Shown one piece after another: positions 1-12,300 of a stretch of 64,000 nucleotides of DNA. The DNA lies in assembly GCA_022605955.1 (NCBI GenBank), contig JAKCOZ010000220.1, positions 310,001-374,000 on the forward strand. Direction: 5' to 3'. Both the position numbers and the translations under genes were made by a program. Each line of letters starts with the position of its first letter. Positions within the stretch are counted from its first letter, which is position 1. Below the pieces are notes generated by a model that ran no database searches, was not told the DNA's origin, and saw only the letters and a list, made by a program, of their open reading frames with translations. This stretch comes from Rallus limicola. Taxonomy: Eukaryota > Chordata > Aves > Gruiformes > Rallidae.

Positions 1-995
1 TGAAAGGCATAGCTTGTCTGAAACCTCCTAACAGGACACCCGAGCAGACCCTGTCACTTTGGCTCTCAGCCTTTTCCTTTGCCTGGAAAGAGGGAACATG
101 CCTGGAACCTCCTACGGTGCTTTTCTCGGCCCTAGCAGACTGCAGTTCAAAACATGCTAAACGTCCAGCAATAACTCCCAAAGTAAAGAAGCTAGGCCTG
201 AAAGGCATAGCTTGTCTGAAACCTCCTAACAGGACACACGAGCAGTCCCTGTCGCTTTGGCTCTCAGCCTTTTCCTTTGCCTGGAAAGAGGGAACATGCC
301 TGGAACCTCCTACGGTGCTTTTCTCGGCCCTAGCAGACTGCAGTTCAAAACATGCTAAACGTCCAGCAATAACTCCCAAAGTAAAGAAGCTAGGCCTGAA
401 AGGCATAGCTTGTCTGAAACCTCCTAACAGGACACACGAGCAGACCCTGTCGCTTTGGCTCTCAGCCTTTTCCTTTGCCTGGAAAGAGGGAACATGCCTG
501 GAACCTCCTACGGTGCTTTTCTCGGCCCTAGCAGACTGCAGTTCAAAACATGCTAAACGTCCAGCAATAACTCCCAAAGTAAAGAAGCGAGGCCTGAAAG
601 GCATAGCTTGTCTGAAACCTCCTAACAGGACACACGAGCAGAGCAGACCCTGTCACTTTGGCTCTCAGCCTTTTCCTTTGCCTGGAAAGAGGGAACATGC
701 CTGGAACCTCCTACGGTGCTTTTCTCGGCCCTAGCAGACTGCAGTTCAAAACATGCTAAACGTCCAGCAATAACTCCCAAAGTAAAGAAGCGAGGCCTGA
801 AAGGCATAGCTTGTCTGAAACCTCCTAACAGGACACACGAGCAGACCCTGTCACTTTGGCTCTCAGCCTTTTCCTTTGCCTGGAAAGAGGGAACATGCCT
901 GGAACCTCCTACGGTGCTTTTCTCGGCCCTAGCAGACTGCAGTTCAAAACATGCTAAACGTCCAGCAATAACTCCCAAAGTAAAGAAGCTAGGCC
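1..995. repeat. Left edge of window: five monomers, partial 7-mer HOR
   Basis: Monomers starting at 1, 199, 397, 595 and 798 carry, in order: ACCCGAG with ACC at offset 48; TCC at offset 48; ACC with G at offset 56; a monomer preceded by GCGAGG and carrying the 5-bp duplication; and another preceded by GCGAGG. This order matches positions 3-7 of the 7-monomer unit that follows, except that the second monomer has TCC where the full units have ACC. Confidence 0.7.
636..645 (+). other. 5-bp tandem duplication (GAGCA twice) in one monomer
   Basis: The string CGAGCAGAGCAGACCC replaces CGAGCAGACCC, adding five bases, so the monomer at 595 is 203 bp long. This is the only insertion found in the window. 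It shifts the open frame on both strands. Replication slippage at the short GAGCAG/AGCAG repeat is the simple explanation. It is private to this monomer and so probably recent. Confidence 0.93.
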
Positions 996-2381
996 TGAAA
1001 GGCATAGCTTGTCTGAAACCTCCTAACAGGACACACGAGCAGCCCCTGTCACTTTGGCTCTCAGCCTTTTCCTTTGCCTGGAAAGAGGGAACATGCCTGG
1101 AACCTCCTACGGTGCTTTTCTCGGCCCTAGCAGACTGCAGTTCAAAACATGCTAAACGTCCAGCAATAACTCCCAAAGTAAAGAAGCTAGGCCTGAAAGG
1201 CATAGCTTGTCTGAAACCTCCTAACAGGACACATGAGCAGACCCTGTCACTTTGGCTCTCAGCCTTTTCCTTTGCCTGGAAAGAGGGAACATGCCTGGAA
1301 CCTCCTACGGTGCTTTTCTCGGCCCTAGCAGACTGCAGTTCAAAACATGCTAAACGTCCAGCAATAACTCCCAAAGTAAAGAAACTAGGCCTGAAAGGCA
1401 TAGCTTGTCTGAAACCTCCTAACAGGACACCCGAGCAGACCCTGTCACTTTGGCTCTCAGCCTTTTCCTTTGCCTGGAAAGAGGGAACATGCCTGGAACC
1501 TCCTACGGTGCTTTTCTCGGCCCTAGCAGACTGCAGTTCAAAACATGCTAAACGTCCAGCAATAACTCCCAAAGTAAAGAAGCTAGGCCTGAAAGGCATA
1601 GCTTGTCTGAAACCTCCTAACAGGACACACGAGCAGACCCTGTCGCTTTGGCTCTCAGCCTTTTCCTTTGCCTGGAAAGAGGGAACATGCCTGGAACCTC
1701 CTACGGTGCTTTTCTCGGCCCTAGCAGACTGCAGTTCAAAACATGCTAAACGTCCAGCAATAACTCCCAAAGTAAAGAAGCTAGGCCTGAAAGGCATAGC
1801 TTGTCTGAAACCTCCTAACAGGACACACGAGCAGACCCTGTCGCTTTGGCTCTCAGCCTTTTCCTTTGCCTGGAAAGAGGGAACATGCCTGGAACCTCCT
1901 ACGGTGCTTTTCTCGGCCCTAGCAGACTGCAGTTCAAAACATGCTAAACGTCCAGCAATAACTCCCAAAGTAAAGAAGCGAGGCCTGAAAGGCATAGCTT
2001 GTCTGAAACCTCCTAACAGGACACACGAGCAGACCCTGTCACTTTGGCTCTCAGCCTTTTCCTTTGCCTGGAAAGAGGGAACATGCCTGGAACCTCCTAC
2101 GGTGCTTTTCTCGGCCCTAGCAGACTGCAGTTCAAAACATGCTAAACGTCCAGCAATAACTCCCAAAGTAAAGAAGCGAGGCCTGAAAGGCATAGCTTGT
2201 CTGAAACCTCCTAACAGGACACACGAGCAGACCCTGTCACTTTGGCTCTCAGCCTTTTCCTTTGCCTGGAAAGAGGGAACATGCCTGGAACCTCCTACGG
2301 TGCTTTTCTCGGCCCTAGCAGACTGCAGTTCAAAACATGCTAAACGTCCAGCAATAACTCCCAAAGTAAAGAAGCTAGGCC
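996..2381. repeat. 7-monomer HOR unit, copy 1 (1386 bp)
   Basis: Seven monomers in fixed order: CCC at offset 48; ACATGAG; ACCCGAG preceded by GAAACTAGG; two with G at offset 56; two preceded by GCGAGG. The rare GAAACTAGG variant lies at 1381 and again at 2767, exactly 1386 bp = 7 x 198 apart, which fixes the unit length. The order of variants is the same in the next unit. Confidence 0.88.
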
Positions 2382-3767
2382 TGAAAGGCATAGCTTGTCT
2401 GAAACCTCCTAACAGGACACACGAGCAGCCCCTGTCACTTTGGCTCTCAGCCTTTTCCTTTGCCTGGAAAGAGGGAACATGCCTGGAACCTCCTACGGTG
2501 CTTTTCTCGGCCCTAGCAGACTGCAGTTCAAAACATGCTAAACGTCCAGCAATAACTCCCAAAGTAAAGAAGCTAGGCCTGAAAGGCATAGCTTGTCTGA
2601 AACCTCCTAACAGGACACATGAGCAGACCCTGTCACTTTGGCTCTCAGCCTTTTCCTTTGCCTGGAAAGAGGGAACATGCCTGGAACCTCCTACGGTGCT
2701 TTTCTCGGCCCTAGCAGACTGCAGTTCAAAACATGCTAAACGTCCAGCAATAACTCCCAAAGTAAAGAAACTAGGCCTGAAAGGCATAGCTTGTCTGAAA
2801 CCTCCTAACAGGACACCCGAGCAGACCCTGTCACTTTGGCTCTCAGCCTTTTCCTTTGCCTGGAAAGAGGGAACATGCCTGGAACCTCCTACGGTGCTTT
2901 TCTCGGCCCTAGCAGACTGCAGTTCAAAACATGCTAAACGTCCAGCAATAACTCCCAAAGTAAAGAAGCTAGGCCTGAAAGGCATAGCTTGTCTGAAACC
3001 TCCTAACAGGACACACGAGCAGACCCTGTCGCTTTGGCTCTCAGCCTTTTCCTTTGCCTGGAAAGAGGGAACATGCCTGGAACCTCCTACGGTGCTTTTC
3101 TCGGCCCTAGCAGACTGCAGTTCAAAACATGCTAAACGTCCAGCAATAACTCCCAAAGTAAAGAAGCTAGGCCTGAAAGGCATAGCTTGTCTGAAACCTC
3201 CTAACAGGACACACGAGCAGACCCTGTCGCTTTGGCTCTCAGCCTTTTCCTTTGCCTGGAAAGAGGGAACATGCCTGGAACCTCCTACGGTGCTTTTCTC
3301 GGCCCTAGCAGACTGCAGTTCAAAACATGCTAAACGTCCAGCAATAACTCCCAAAGTAAAGAAGCGAGGCCTGAAAGGCATAGCTTGTCTGAAACCTCCT
3401 AACAGGACACACGAGCAGACCCTGTCACTTTGGCTCTCAGCCTTTTCCTTTGCCTGGAAAGAGGGAACATGCCTGGAACCTCCTACGGTGCTTTTCTCGG
3501 CCCTAGCAGACTGCAGTTCAAAACATGCTAAACGTCCAGCAATAACTCCCAAAGTAAAGAAGCGAGGCCTGAAAGGCATAGCTTGTCTGAAACCTCCTAA
3601 CAGGACACATGAGCAGACCCTGTCACTTTGGCTCTCAGCCTTTTCCTTTGCCTGGAAAGAGGGAACATGCCTGGAACCTCCTACGGTGCTTTTCTCGGCC
3701 CTAGCAGACTGCAGTTCAAAACATGCTAAACGTCCAGCAATAACTCCCAAAGTAAAGAAGCTAGGCC
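2382..3767. repeat. 7-monomer HOR unit, copy 2 (1386 bp)
   Basis: It repeats the variant order of the unit at 996-2381. One visible difference is that its last monomer has ACATGAG where copy 1 has ACACGAG. It is followed by a third CCC-type monomer (3768), now carrying CCTGCTACGG instead of CCTCCTACGG. The HOR then breaks into a different order. Confidence 0.86.
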
Positions 3768-4756
3768 TGAAAGGCATAGCTTGTCTGAAACCTCCTAACA
3801 GGACACACGAGCAGCCCCTGTCACTTTGGCTCTCAGCCTTTTCCTTTGCCTGGAAAGAGGGAACATGCCTGGAACCTGCTACGGTGCTTTTCTCGGCCCT
3901 AGCAGACTGCAGTTCAAAACATGCTAAACGTCCAGCAATAACTCCCAAAGTAAAGAAGCTAGGCCTGAAAGGCATAGCTTGTCTGAAACCTCCTAACAGG
4001 ACACACGAGCAGACCCTGTCACTTTGGCTCTCAGCCTTTTCCTTTGCCTGGAAAGAGGGAACATGCCTGGAACCTCCTACGGTGCTTTTCTCGGCCCTAG
4101 CAGACTGCAGTTCAAAACATGCTAAACGTCCAGCAATAACTCCCAAAGTAAAGAAGCGAGACCTGAAAGGCATAGCTTGTCTGAAACCTCCTAACAGGAC
4201 ACACGAGCAGACCCTGTCACTTTGGCTCTCAGCCTTTTCCTTTGCCTGGAAAGAGGGAACATGCCTGGAACCTCCTACGGTGCTTTTCTCGGCCCTAGCA
4301 GACTGCAGTTCAAAACATGCTAAACGTCCAGCAATAACTCCCAAAGTATGAAGCGAGGCCTGAAAGGCATAGCTTGTCTGAAACCTCCTAACAGGACACA
4401 CGAGCAGACCCTGTCACTTTGGCTCTCAGCCTTTTCCTTTGCCTGGAAAGAGGGAACATGCCTGGAACCTCCTACGGTGCTTTTCTCGGCCCTAGCAGAC
4501 TGCAGTTCAAAACATGTTAAACGTCCAGCAATAACTCCCAAAGTAAAGAAGCGAGGCCTGAAAGGCATAGCTTGTCTGAAACCTCATCACAGGACACACG
4601 AGCAGACCCTGTCACTTTGGCTCTCAGCCTTTTCCTTTGCCTGGAAAGAGGGAACATGCCTGGAACCTCCTACGGTGCTTTTCTCGGCCCTAGCAGACTG
4701 CCGTTCAAAACATGCTAAACGTCCAGCAATAACTCCCAAAGTAAAGAAGCTAGGCC
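3768..4756. repeat. Transition block between 7-mer and 8-mer HORs (five monomers)
   Basis: Monomers start at 3768, 3966, 4164, 4361 and 4559. The first three (CCTGCTACGG type; plain; one preceded by GCGAGACC) recur together at 5744-6337 inside the 8-monomer unit. The third is 1 bp short at its end. The fourth ends in GCGAGG. The fifth has CTCATCACAGG and CTGCCGTTC, which loses the PstI site. Confidence 0.75.
4346..4352 (+). other. Complex 1-bp deletion GTAAAGAAG to GTATGAAG
   Basis: The usual GTAAAGAAGC reads GTATGAAGC, one base lost plus one change, so the monomer at 4164 is 197 bp. It creates an ATG at 4348 and shifts frame. The identical lesion occurs at 32256-32262 and nowhere else in the window. 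Confidence 0.93.
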
Positions 4757-6337
4757 TGAAAGGCATAGCTTGTCTGAAACCTCCTAACAGGACACCCGAG
4801 CAGACCCTGTCATTTGGCTCTCAGATTTCCTTTGCCTGGAAAGAGGGAACATGCCTGGAACCTCCTATGGTGCTTTTCTCGGCCCTAGCAGACTGCAGTT
4901 CAAAACATGCTAAACGTCCAGCAATAACTCCCAAAGTAAAGAAGCTAGGCCTGAAAGGCATAGCTTGTCTGAAACCTCCTAACAGGACACACGAGCAGTC
5001 CCTGTCGCTTTGGCTCTCAGCCTTTTCCTTTGCCTGGAAAGAGGGAACATGCCTGGAACCTCCTACGGTGCTTTTCTCGGCCCTAGCAGACTGCAGTTCA
5101 AAACATGCTAAACGTCCAGCAATAACTCCCAAAGTAAAGAAGCTAGGCCTGAAAGGCATAGCTTGTCTGAAACCTCCTAACAGGACACACGAGCAGACCC
5201 TGTCGCTTTGGCTCTCAGCCTTTTCCTTTGCCTGGAAAGAGGGAACATGCCTGGAACCTCCTACGGTGCTTTTCTCGGCCCTAGCAGACTGCAGTTCAAA
5301 ACATGCTAAACGTCCAGCAATAACTCCCAAAGTAAAGAAGCGAGGCCTGAAAGGCATAGCTTGTCTGAAACCTCCTAACAGGACACACGAGCAGACCCTG
5401 TCACTTTGGCTCTCAGCCTTTTCCTTTGCCTGGAAAGAGGGAACATGCCTGGAACCTCCTACGGTGCTTTTCTCGGCCCTAGCAGACTGCAGTTCAAAAC
5501 ATGCTAAACGTCCAGCAATAACTCCCAAAGTAAAGAAGCGAGGCCTGAAAGGCATAGCTTGTCTGAAACCTCCTAACAGGACACATGAGCAGACCCTGTC
5601 ACTTTGGCTCTCAGCCTTTTCCTTTGCCTGGAAAGAGGGAACATGCCTGGAACCTCCTACGGTGCTTTTCTCGGCCCTAGCAGACTGCAGTTCAAAACAT
5701 GCTAAACGTCCAGCAATAACTCCCAAAGTAAAGAAGCTAGGCCTGAAAGGCATAGCTTGTCTGAAACCTCCTAACAGGACACACGAGCAGCCCCTGTCAC
5801 TTTGGCTCTCAGCCTTTTCCTTTGCCTGGAAAGAGGGAACATGCCTGGAACCTGCTACGGTGCTTTTCTCGGCCCTAGCAGACTGCAGTTCAAAACATGC
5901 TAAACGTCCAGCAATAACTCCCAAAGTAAAGAAGCTAGGCCTGAAAGGCATAGCTTGTCTGAAACCTCCTAACAGGACACACGAGCAGACCCTGTCACTT
6001 TGGCTCTCAGCCTTTTCCTTTGCCTGGAAAGAGGGAACATGCCTGGAACCTCCTACGGTGCTTTTCTCGGCCCTAGCAGACTGCAGTTCAAAACATGCTA
6101 AACGTCCAGCAATAACTCCCAAAGTAAAGAAGCGAGACCTGAAAGGCATAGCTTGTCTGAAACCTCCTAACAGGACACACGAGCAGACCCTGTCACTTTG
6201 GCTCTCAGCCTTTTCCTTTGCCTGGAAAGAGGGAACATGCCTGGAACCTCCTACGGTGCTTTTCTCGGCCCTAGCAGACTGCAGTTCAAAACATGCTAAA
6301 CGTCCAGCAATAACTCCCAAAGTAAAGAAGCGAGGCC
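4757..6337. repeat. 8-monomer HOR unit, copy 1 (1581 bp)
   Basis: The unit starts with a 195-bp monomer carrying CATTTGG and CAGATTTCC in place of CACTTTGG and CAGCCTTTTCC, plus TATGG at offset 113. It continues with TCC-, ACC-, two GCGAGG-, CCTGCTACGG-, plain and GCGAGACC-type monomers. The shortened monomer recurs 1581 bp downstream (4811 versus 6392), which is 8 x 198 - 3. Confidence 0.88.
4811..4832 (+). other. 3-bp-short monomer variant, copy 1
   Basis: Two separate losses sit within 22 bp: one base from CACTTTGG and two from CAGCCTTTTCC. Together they keep the triplet phase but make the monomer at 4757 195 bp long. The adjoining CTTTGCCTGGAAAGAGGGA stretch is intact. The same pair of losses is present at 6392-6413. 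Confidence 0.9.
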
Positions 6338-6391
6338 TGAAAGGCATAGCTTGTCTGAAACCTCCTAACAGGACACCCGAGCAGACCCTGT

Positions 6392-6413
6392 CATTTGGCT
6401 CTCAGATTTCCTT
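6392..6413 (+). other. 3-bp-short monomer variant, copy 2
   Basis: CATTTGG and CAGATTTCC replace the normal strings exactly as at 4811, making the monomer at 6338 195 bp. The shared double lesion marks the two 8-mer copies as products of one duplication. Confidence 0.9.
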
Positions 6414-7256
6414 TGCCTGGAAAGAGGGAACATGCCTGGAACCTCCTATGGTGCTTTTCTCGGCCCTAGCAGACTGCAGTTCAAAACATGCTAAACGTCC
6501 AGCAATAACTCCCAAAGTAAAGAAGCTAGGCCTGAAAGGCATAGCTTGTCTGAAACCTCCTAACAGGACACACGAGCAGTCCCTGTCGCTTTGGCTCTCA
6601 GCCTTTTCCTTTGCCTGGAAAGAGGGAACATGCCTGGAACCTCCTACGGTGCTTTTCTCGGCCCTAGCAGACTGCAGTTCAAAACATGCTAAACGTCCAG
6701 CAATAACTCCCAAAGTAAAGAAGCTAGGCCTGAAAGGCATAGCTTGTCTGAAACCTCCTAACAGGACACACGAGCAGACCCTGTCGCTTTGGCTCTCAGC
6801 CTTTTCCTTTGCCTGGAAAGAGGGAACATGCCTGGAACCTCCTACGGTGCTTTTCTCGGCCCTAGCAGACTGCAGTTCAAAACATGCTAAACGTCCAGCA
6901 ATAACTCCCAAAGTAAAGAAGCGAGGCCTGAAAGGCATAGCTTGTCTGAAACCTCCTAACAGGACACACGAGCAGACCCTGTCACTTTGGCTCTCAGCCT
7001 TTTCCTTTGCCTGGAAAGAGGGAACATGCCTGGAACCTCCTACGGTGCTTTTCTCGGCCCTAGCAGACTGCAGTTCAAAACATGCTAAACGTCCAGCAAT
7101 AACTCCCAAAGTAAAGAAGCGAGGCCTGAAAGGCATAGCTTGTCTGAAACCTCCTAACAGGACACATGAGCAGACCCTGTCACTTTGGCTCTCAGCCTTT
7201 TCCTTTGCCTGGAAAGAGGGAACATGCCTGGAACCTCCTACGGTGCTTTTCTCGGC

Positions 7257-7264
7257 CCTACAGA
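7257..7264 (+). other. 1-bp deletion (CCCTAGCAG to CCCTACAG)
   Basis: One G is missing after base 7260, so the monomer at 7127 is 197 bp. The change is unique in the window and shifts the open frame on both strands. It lies one monomer before a switch in HOR type (8-mer to 5-mer), so it could mark an exchange point; that is inference. Confidence 0.9.
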
Positions 7265-7323
7265 CTGCAGTTCAAAACATGCTAAACGTCCAGCAATAAC
7301 TCCCAAAGTAAAGAAGCTAGGCC

Positions 7324-8313
7324 TGAAAGGCATAGCTTGTCTGAAACCTCCTAACAGGACACACGAGCAGACCCTGTGACTTTGGCTCTCAGCCTTTTCC
7401 TTTGCCTGGAAAGAGGGAACATGCCTGGAACCTCCTACGGTGCTTTTCTCGGCCCTAGCAGACTGCAGTTCAAAACATGCTAAACGTCCAGCAATAACTC
7501 CCAAAGTAAAGAAGCGAGGCCTGAAAGGCATAGCTTGTCTGAAACCTCCTAACAGGACACACGAGCAGCCCCTGTCACTTTGGCTCTCAGCCTTTTCCTT
7601 TGCCTGGAAAGAGGGAACATGCCTGGAACCTCCTACGGTGCTTTTCTCGGCCCTAGCAGACTGCAGTTCAAAACATGCTAAACGTCCAGCAATAACTCCC
7701 AAAGTAAAGAAGCTAGGCCTGAAAGGCATAGCTTGTCTGAAACCTCCTAACAGGACACACGAGCAGACCCTGTCGCTTTGGCTCTCAGCCTTTTCCTTTG
7801 CCTGGAAAGAGGGAACATGCCTGGAACCTCCTACGGTGCTTTTCTCGGCCCTAGCAGACTGCAGTTCAAAACATGCTAAACGTCCAGCAATAACTCCCAA
7901 AGTAAAGAAGCGAGGCCTGAAAGGCATAGCTTGTCTGAAACCTCCTAACAGGACACATGAGCAGACCCTGTCACTTTGGCTCTCAGCCTTTTCCTTTGCC
8001 TGGAAAGAGGGAACATGCCTGGAACCTCCTACGGTGCTTTTCTCGGCCCTAGCAGACTGCAGTTCAAAACATGCTAAACGTCCAGCAATAACTCCCAAAG
8101 TAAAGAAGCGAGGCCTGAAAGGCATAGCTTGTCTGAAACCTCCTAACAGGACCCACGAGCAGCCCCTGTCACTTTGGCTCTCAGCCTTTTCCTTTGCCTG
8201 GAAAGAGGGAACATGCCTGGAACCTCCTACGGTGCTTTTCTCGGCCCTAGCAGACTGCAGTTCAAAACATGCTAAACGTCCAGCAATAACTCCCAAAGTA
8301 AAGAAGCGAGGCC
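7324..8313. repeat. 5-monomer HOR unit, copy 1 (990 bp)
   Basis: The first monomer has CTGTGACTTTGG (C-to-G at offset 55), a marker found only at 7371, 8361 and 9351, spaced 990 bp = 5 x 198. The order is TGTGAC; CCC at offset 48; ACC with G at offset 56; ACATGAG; and CCC with ACCCACGAG. The marker makes a stop in the otherwise open plus frame. Confidence 0.88.
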
Positions 8314-9303
8314 TGAAAGGCATAGCTTGTCTGAAACCTCCTAACAGGACACACGAGCAGACCCTGTGACTTTGGCTCTCAGCCTTTTCCTTTGCCTGGA
8401 AAGAGGGAACATGCCTGGAACCTCCTACGGTGCTTTTCTCGGCCCTAGCAGACTGCAGTTCAAAACATGCTAAACGTCCAGCAATAACTCCCAAAGTAAA
8501 GAAGCGAGGCCTGAAAGGCATAGCTTGTCTGAAACCTCCTAACAGGACACACGAGCAGCCCCTGTCGCTTTGGCTCTCAGCCTTTTCCTTTGCCTGGAAA
8601 GAGGGAACATGCCTGGAACCTCCTACGGTGCTTTTCTCGGCCCTAGCAGACTGCAGTTCAAAACATGCTAAACGTCCAGCAATAACTCCCAAAGTAAAGA
8701 AGCTAGGCCTGAAAGGCATAGCTTGTCTGAAACCTCCTAACAGGACACACGAGCAGACCCTGTCGCTTTGGCTCTCAGCCTTTTCCTTTGCCTGGAAAGA
8801 GGGAACATGCCTGGAACCTCCTACGGTGCTTTTCTCGGCCCTAGCAGACTGCAGTTCAAAACATGCTAAACGTCCAGCAATAACTCCCAAAGTAAAGAAG
8901 CGAGGCCTGAAAGGCATAGCTTGTCTGAAACCTCCTAACAGGACACACGAGCAGACCCTGTCACTTTGGCTCTCAGCCTTTTCCTTTGCCTGGAAAGAGG
9001 GAACATGCCTGGAACCTCCTACGGTGCTTTTCTCGGCCCTAGCAGACTGCAGTTCAAAACATGCTAAACGTCCAGCAATAACTCCCAAAGTAAAGAAGCG
9101 AGGCCTGAAAGGCATAGCTTGTCTGAAACCTCCTAACAGGACACATGAGCAGACCCTGTCACTTTGGCTCTCAGCCTTTTCCTTTGCCTGGAAAGAGGGA
9201 ACATGCCTGGAACCTCCTACGGTGCTTTTCTCGGCCCTAGCAGACTGCAGTTCAAAACATGCTAAACGTCCAGCAATAACTCCCAAAGTAAAGAAGCTAG
9301 GCC
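8314..9303. repeat. 5-monomer HOR unit, copy 2 (990 bp)
   Basis: It begins with the TGTGAC-marked monomer and a CCC monomer as in copy 1. Its last two members are ACACGAG and ACATGAG types rather than ACATGAG and CCC, so the copies are related but already recombined. A third TGTGAC monomer starts at 9304. Confidence 0.82.
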
Positions 9304-12300
9304 TGAAAGGCATAGCTTGTCTGAAACCTCCTAACAGGACACACGAGCAGACCCTGTGACTTTGGCTCTCAGCCTTTTCCTTTGCCTGGAAAGAGGGAAC
9401 ATGCCTGGAACCTCCTACGGTGCTTTTCTCGGCCCTAGCAGACTGCAGTTCAAAACATGCTAAACGTCCAGCAATAACTCCCAAAGTAAAGAAGCGAGGC
9501 CTGAAAGGCATAGCTTGTCTGAAACCTCCTAACAGGACACACGAGCAGCCCCTGTCGCTTTGGCTCTCAGCCTTTTCCTTTGCCTGGAAAGAGGGAACAT
9601 GCCTGGAACCTCCTACGGTGCTTTTCTCGGCCCTAGCAGACTGCAGTTCAAAACATGCTAAACGTCCAGCAATAACTCCCAAAGTAAAGAAGCTAGGCCT
9701 GAAAGGCATAGCTTGTCTGAAACCTCCTAACAGGACACACCAGCAGACCCTGTCACTTTGGCTCTCAGCCTTTTCCTTTGCCTGGAAAGAGGGAACATGC
9801 CTGGAACCTCCTACGGTGCTTTTCTCGGCCCTAGCAGACTGCAGTTCAAAACATGCTAAACGTCCAGCAATAACTCCCAAAGTAAAGAAGCGAGGCCTGA
9901 AAGGCATAGCTTGTCTGAAACCTCCTAACAGGACACACGAGCAGCCCCTGTCACTTTGGCTCTCAGCCTTTTCCTTTGCCTGGAAAGAGGGAACATGCCT
10001 GGAACCTCCTACGGTGCTTTTCTCGGCCCTAGCAGACTGCAGTTCAAAACATGCTAAACGTCCAGCAATAACTCCCAAAGTAAAGAAGCTAGGCCTGAAA
10101 GGCATAGCTTGTCTGAAACCTCCTAACAGGACACACGAGCAGACCCTGTCACTTTGGCTCTCAGCCTTTTCCTTTGCCTGGAAAGAGGGAACATGCCTGG
10201 AACCTCCTACGGTGCTTTTCTCGGCCCTAGCAGACTGCAGTTCAAAACATGCTAAACGTCCAGCAATAACTCCCAAAGTAAAGAAGCGAGGCCTGAAAGG
10301 CATAGCTTGTCTGAAACCTCCTAACAGGACACACGAGCAGACCCTGTCACTTTGGCTCTCAGCCTTTTCCTTTGCCTGGAAAGAGGGAACATGCCTGGAA
10401 CCCCCTACGGTGCTTTTCTCGGCCCTAGCAGACTGCAGTTCAAAACATGCTAAACGTCCAGCAATAACTCCCAAAGTAAAGAAGCGAGGCCTGAAAGGCA
10501 TAGCTTGTCTGAAACCTCCTAACAGGACACACGAGCAGACCCTGTCGCTTTGGCTCTCAGCCTTTTCCTTTGCCTGGAAAGAGGGAACATGCCTGGAACC
10601 TCCTACGGTGCTTTTCTCGGCCCTAGCAGACTGCAGTTCAAAACATGCTAAACGTCCAGCAATAACTCCCAAAGTAAAGAAGCGAGGCCTGAAAGGCATA
10701 GCTTGTCTGAAACCTCCTAACAGGACACACGAGCAGACCCTGTCACTTTGGCTCTCAGCCTTTTCCTTTGCCTGGAAAGAGGGAACATGCCTGGAACCTC
10801 CTACGGTGCTTTTCTCGGCCCTAGCAGACTGCAGTTCAAAACATGCTAAACGTCCAGCAATAACTACCAAAGTAAAGAAGCTAGGCCTGAAAGGCATAGC
10901 TTGTCTGAAACCTCCTAACAGGACACACCAGCAGACCCTGTCACTTTGGCTCTCAGCCTTTTCCTTTGCCTGGAAAGAGGGAACATGCCTGGAACCTCCT
11001 ACGGTGCTTTTCTCGGCCCTAGCAGACTGCAGTTCAAAACATGCTAAACGTCCAGCAATAACTCCCAAAGTAAAGAAGCTAGGCCTGAAAGGCATAGCTT
11101 GTCTGAAACCTCCTAACAGGACACACGAGCAGTCCCTGTCGCTTTGGCTCTCAGCCTTTTCCTTTGCCTGGAAAGAGGGAACATGCCTGGAACCTCCTAC
11201 GGTGCTTTTCTCGGCCCTAGCAGACTGCAGTTCAAAACATGCTAAACGTCCAGCAATAACTCCCAAAGTAAAGAAGCTAGGCCTGAAAGGCATAGCTTGT
11301 CTGAAACCTCCTAACAGGACACACGAGCAGACCCTGTCGCTTTGGCTCTCAGCCTTTTCCTTTGCCTGGAAAGAGGGAACATGCCTGGAACCTCCTACGG
11401 TGCTTTTCTCGGCCCTAGCAGACTGCAGTTCAAAACATGCTAAACGTCCAGCAATAACTCCCAAAGTAAAGAAGCGAGGCCTGAAAGGCATAGCTTGTCT
11501 GAAACCTCCTAACAGGACACACGAGCAGACCCTGTCACTTTGGCTCTCAGCCTTTTCCTTTGCCTGGAAAGAGGGAACATGCCTGGAACCTCCTACGGTG
11601 CTTTTCTCGGCCCTAGCAGACTGCAGTTCAAAACATGCTAAACGTCCAGCAATAACTCCCAAAGTAAAGAAGCGAGGCCTGAAAGGCATAGCTTGTCTGA
11701 AACCTCCTAACAGGACACATGAGCAGACCCTGTCACTTTGGCTCTCAGCCTTTTCCTTTGCCTGGAAAGAGGGAACATGCCTGGAACCTCCTACGGTGCT
11801 TTTCTCGGCCCTAGCAGACTGCAGTTCAAAACATGCTAAACGTCCAGCAATAACTACCAAAGTAAAGAAGCTAGGCCTGAAAGGCATAGCTTGTCTGAAA
11901 CCTCCTAACAGGACACACCAGCAGACCCTGTCACTTTGGCTCTCAGCCTTTTCCTTTGCCTGGAAAGAGGGAACATGCCTGGAACCTCCTACAGTGCTTT
12001 TCTCGGCCCTTTCAGACTGCAGTTCAAAACATGCTAAACGTCCAGCAATAACTCCCAAAGTAAAGAAGCGAGGCCTGAAAGGCATAGCTTGTCTGAAACC
12101 TCCTAACAGGACACACGAGCAGACCCTGTCACTTTGGCTCTCAGCCTTTTCCTTTGCCTGGAAAGAGGGAACATGCCTGGAACCTCCTACGGTGCTTTTC
12201 TCGGCCCTAGCAGACTGCAGTTCAAAACATGCTAAACGTCCAGCAATAACTCCCAAAGTAAAGAAGCGAGGCCTGAAAGGCATAGCTTGTCTGAAACCTC

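Larger units (their letters stand above)
6338..7323. repeat. 8-monomer HOR unit, copy 2, truncated after five monomers
   Basis: It begins with the same 195-bp variant monomer (CATTTGG at 6392) and follows the order of the copy at 4757 for five monomers: short, TCC, ACC, and two preceded by GCGAGG, the second with ACATGAG. The fifth loses one G at 7260, and a 5-monomer HOR begins next. Loss of the last three members suggests an unequal exchange near 7.3 kb. Confidence 0.83.

Noticed and set aside
4348..7299. ATG at 4348 (and its twin at 32258) as a true start codon
   Set aside because: The ATG is made by a 1-bp complex deletion inside a satellite monomer. It has no upstream context that differs from any other monomer, and the reading downstream is again the tandem 66-residue string.
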